From positions 1 to 24,209 of the forward strand of contig JAEZZY010000022.1 in assembly GCA_023418315.1 (NCBI GenBank): 24,209 bases of DNA, read 5' to 3'. A program made the position numbers and the translations under genes. This document shows positions 22,576 to 24,209 of this stretch, piece by piece. Every line of letters starts with the position of its first letter. Positions within the stretch are counted from its first letter, which is position 1. The notes under the pieces are model-generated. The model saw nothing but the letters and a program-made list of their open reading frames with translations. It ran no database searches and was not told where the DNA came from. Origin of the DNA: Bacteroidota bacterium (GTDB lineage Bacteria > Bacteroidota > Bacteroidia > Chitinophagales > Chitinophagaceae).

Positions 22576-24209
22576 TTATCGCTTCTTATAACTCAGCCCC
22601 ATATTATACAACATAAACGCCCATTTATCGCTTTGCTCTTCGATAAGCATCGCAGTAGGTTTTCCTGCTCCGTGTCCCGCTTTGGTTTCTATGCGTATCA
22701 ACGTGGGTTTCGGACAACTTTGGGCGTTTTGCAAAGCAGCAGCAAATTTAAATGAATGTGCCGGCACTACACGGTCGTCATGGTCGCCGGTAAAAATCAT
22801 CGTAGCCGGATAGCAAGTACCCGGTTTTACATTATGCACCGGTGAATAACGATAGAGATAGTCAAACATTTCCTTGCTGTCGTCTGCCGTACCATAGTCA
22901 TAAGCCCATCCCGCGCCCGCAGTGAATTTGTGATAGCGCAGCATATCCAGCACACCTACCGCCGGGAAGCAAACCTTATACAGATCAGGACGCTGCGTCA
23001 TACAGGCCCCGACGAGCAAGCCGCCGTTAGAGCCGCCTGAGATAGCCAGGTAGTCTTTGGTTGTATATTTTTCCTGAATGAGGTATTCCGCTGCGGCTAT
23101 AAAATCGTCAAATACGTTTTGCTTGTTCATCTTCGTACCCGCATTATGCCATTCATCTCCATATTCACCGCCGCCACGCAGGTTGGCCACTGCATAGATA
23201 CCGCCGTTTTCCATAAATACGAGATTGCTGACGCTGAAGGAAGGCGTGAGGCTGATGCTGAATCCGCCATAGCCGTAGAGCATGAGCGCATTCTTACCAT
23301 CTTGTACGATGCCTTTTTTATAGGTAAGGATCATAGGGATGCGCGTACCGTCTTTGGAAGGATAAAAAACTTGTTTGCTTTCATATTGCGAAGGGTCGAA
23401 TTTTAAAGAGGGTTTTTTATAAACGGAGGATTGCCCCGTAGCAATATCGTATTTGAAAATAGTAGTGGGATAAACATAGGAAGTGAAAGAATAATAAAGT
23501 TCTTTTTCTTCTTTCTTTCCTGAAAAACCACCTGCGCTGCCTAAGCCGGGCAATTCAATTTTTCGCTCCTGCTTGCCGTCCAGGCTATACTGATACACTT
23601 CGGAAACCGCATCTTTAATGTATTTGGTATAGAGCTTACCCCCGCAAGTGCTCACGCTTAGCGGAAATTGGGATTCGGGTATCAGGTCTTTCCAGTTTTC
23701 CGGCTTGGGGTTAGCACCGTTTACGGTTACTAATTTTTTATTGGGCGCGTTTTGGTTGGTGAGGATATAAAGCTGCCCGTCCTGTGCATAAATTACATCC
23801 TGCTCATAGGCAAATCCTGTAACCACGGGGATGATCGGCGCGCGACTCATAGTAAGGTTTTGAAGATACAGCTCATTGCCATAGGTGGCATTTGCTGCGC
23901 TGATGATGAGGAAATTTTCATCTTCGGTTACGTAGCCGCCTACATAACGGCGGGGCGTTTCTTCACCGCCAAAGATTAACGCATCTTGGCTTTGCGGTGT
24001 TCCCAGTTTATGGTAATAAAGTTTGTGTTTATCCGTCATGCCGGAAAGCTGACTTCCTTCTTTGGGCTTGTCATAACTGCTGTAGTAAAATCCATCATTG
24101 CCCTTCCAGGAAACACCGCTGAATTTCACATCGGTCAACGTATCATCCAGTCGTTTTTTTGTTTCTGCATCAAGGATGATGATATTCGTCCAATCACTGC
24201 CCCCCGCGG
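22576..24209 (-). CDS. Prolyl oligopeptidase, S9A family (partial, N-terminus outside window)
   Basis: Serine peptidase that cuts short peptides after proline; the beta-propeller limits access to the catalytic domain. Visible: about 545 residues, covering most of the propeller and the whole alpha/beta-hydrolase domain. Catalytic Ser in SGGSNGG (codon near 23030), Asp in TGDHDDRVVP and His in KAGHGAGKP are all present, as is the YGYGGF block with NLRGGGEYG. A TTG at 24138 could be read as a start, but the frame stays open to the window edge (GGSDWTNIIILDAETKKRLDDT...), which is typical propeller sequence. The gene therefore continues right, probably by some 150-170 codons including a signal peptide. 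The next gene on this strand is the Bax inhibitor-1 gene, 84 bases on with its own -7 element. Confidence 0.95.
   Translation of the reverse strand, partial: AGGSDWTNIIILDAETKKRLDDTLTDVKFSGVSWKGNDGFYYSSYDKPKEGSQLSGMTDKHKLYYHKLGTPQSQDALIFGGEETPRRYVGGYVTEDENFLIISAANATYGNELYLQNLTMSRAPIIPVVTGFAYEQDVIYAQDGQLYILTNQNAPNKKLVTVNGANPKPENWKDLIPESQFPLSVSTCGGKLYTKYIKDAVSEVYQYSLDGKQERKIELPGLGSAGGFSGKKEEKELYYSFTSYVYPTTIFKYDIATGQSSVYKKPSLKFDPSQYESKQVFYPSKDGTRIPMILTYKKGIVQDGKNALMLYGYGGFSISLTPSFSVSNLVFMENGGIYAVANLRGGGEYGDEWHNAGTKMNKQNVFDDFIAAAEYLIQEKYTTKDYLAISGGSNGGLLVGACMTQRPDLYKVCFPAVGVLDMLRYHKFTAGAGWAYDYGTADDSKEMFDYLYRYSPVHNVKPGTCYPATMIFTGDHDDRVVPAHSFKFAAALQNAQSCPKPTLIRIETKAGHGAGKPTAMLIEEQSDKWAFMLYNMGLSYKKR

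Noticed and set aside
24138..24138. Start of the prolyl oligopeptidase at TTG 24138
   Set aside because: The frame remains open to the window edge with typical beta-propeller sequence, so the gene is cut by the window and not a short form.

Overview
The window looks like a chromosomal segment of a Bacteroidota bacterium, most likely of the Chitinophagaceae/Sphingobacteriia type. The signs are a very long SecA (1105 aa), a GH3-family adenylate enzyme, a LemA/TPM/TPM operon, an ABC-2 permease fused to an M1 peptidase, almost no Shine-Dalgarno sites, and -7 promoter elements that fit the Bacteroidota consensus TAnnTTTG. Gene order is mostly housekeeping. Both ends cut genes: a proline dehydrogenase at the left and a prolyl oligopeptidase at the right.

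Layout. 1-1040 (+) is the C-terminal part of proline dehydrogenase. A perfect 9-bp hairpin terminator separates it from a convergent small secreted protein built of three W/Y-rich repeats (1183-1731, -). secA follows divergently (1990-5307, +) with its own terminator, then a GH3-like protein (5412-6908, -). From a divergent promoter region run lemA and two TPM-domain genes (7059-8920, +), tightly packed as an operon. A bidirectional terminator and a possible ATPase gene remnant (8934-9074) lie between this operon and groEL.

The minus-strand block 9145-12387 holds groEL, groES and aroC. groES and groEL are separated by a repeat-rich imperfect hairpin, and a degenerate sigma-54-like site lies upstream of groES. 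An ABC exporter operon follows on the same strand: an ATPase (16279-17148) and an ABC-2 permease fused to an M1 metallopeptidase (12575-16270).

17365-18955 (+) is a compact type II restriction-modification pair, a beta-class (probably N4-cytosine) methyltransferase overlapping a PmeII/EcoO109I-like endonuclease. It is visibly richer in A+T than its neighbours. A near-identical 17-18 bp sequence sits on each side, so it may be a horizontally acquired insertion between the ABC ATPase and priA. The window closes with priA (19199-21685, +), a Bax inhibitor-1/YccA protein (21733-22491, -) and the truncated prolyl oligopeptidase (22576-24209, -).

I found no tRNA, rRNA, CRISPR array, transposase or phage gene, and no stretch over 300 bases without a gene. 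Nothing here clearly amounts to an undescribed system. The best leads are the restriction-modification island and its boundaries, the triple-repeat secreted protein, the groES-groEL hairpin repeats and the possible ATPase remnant.
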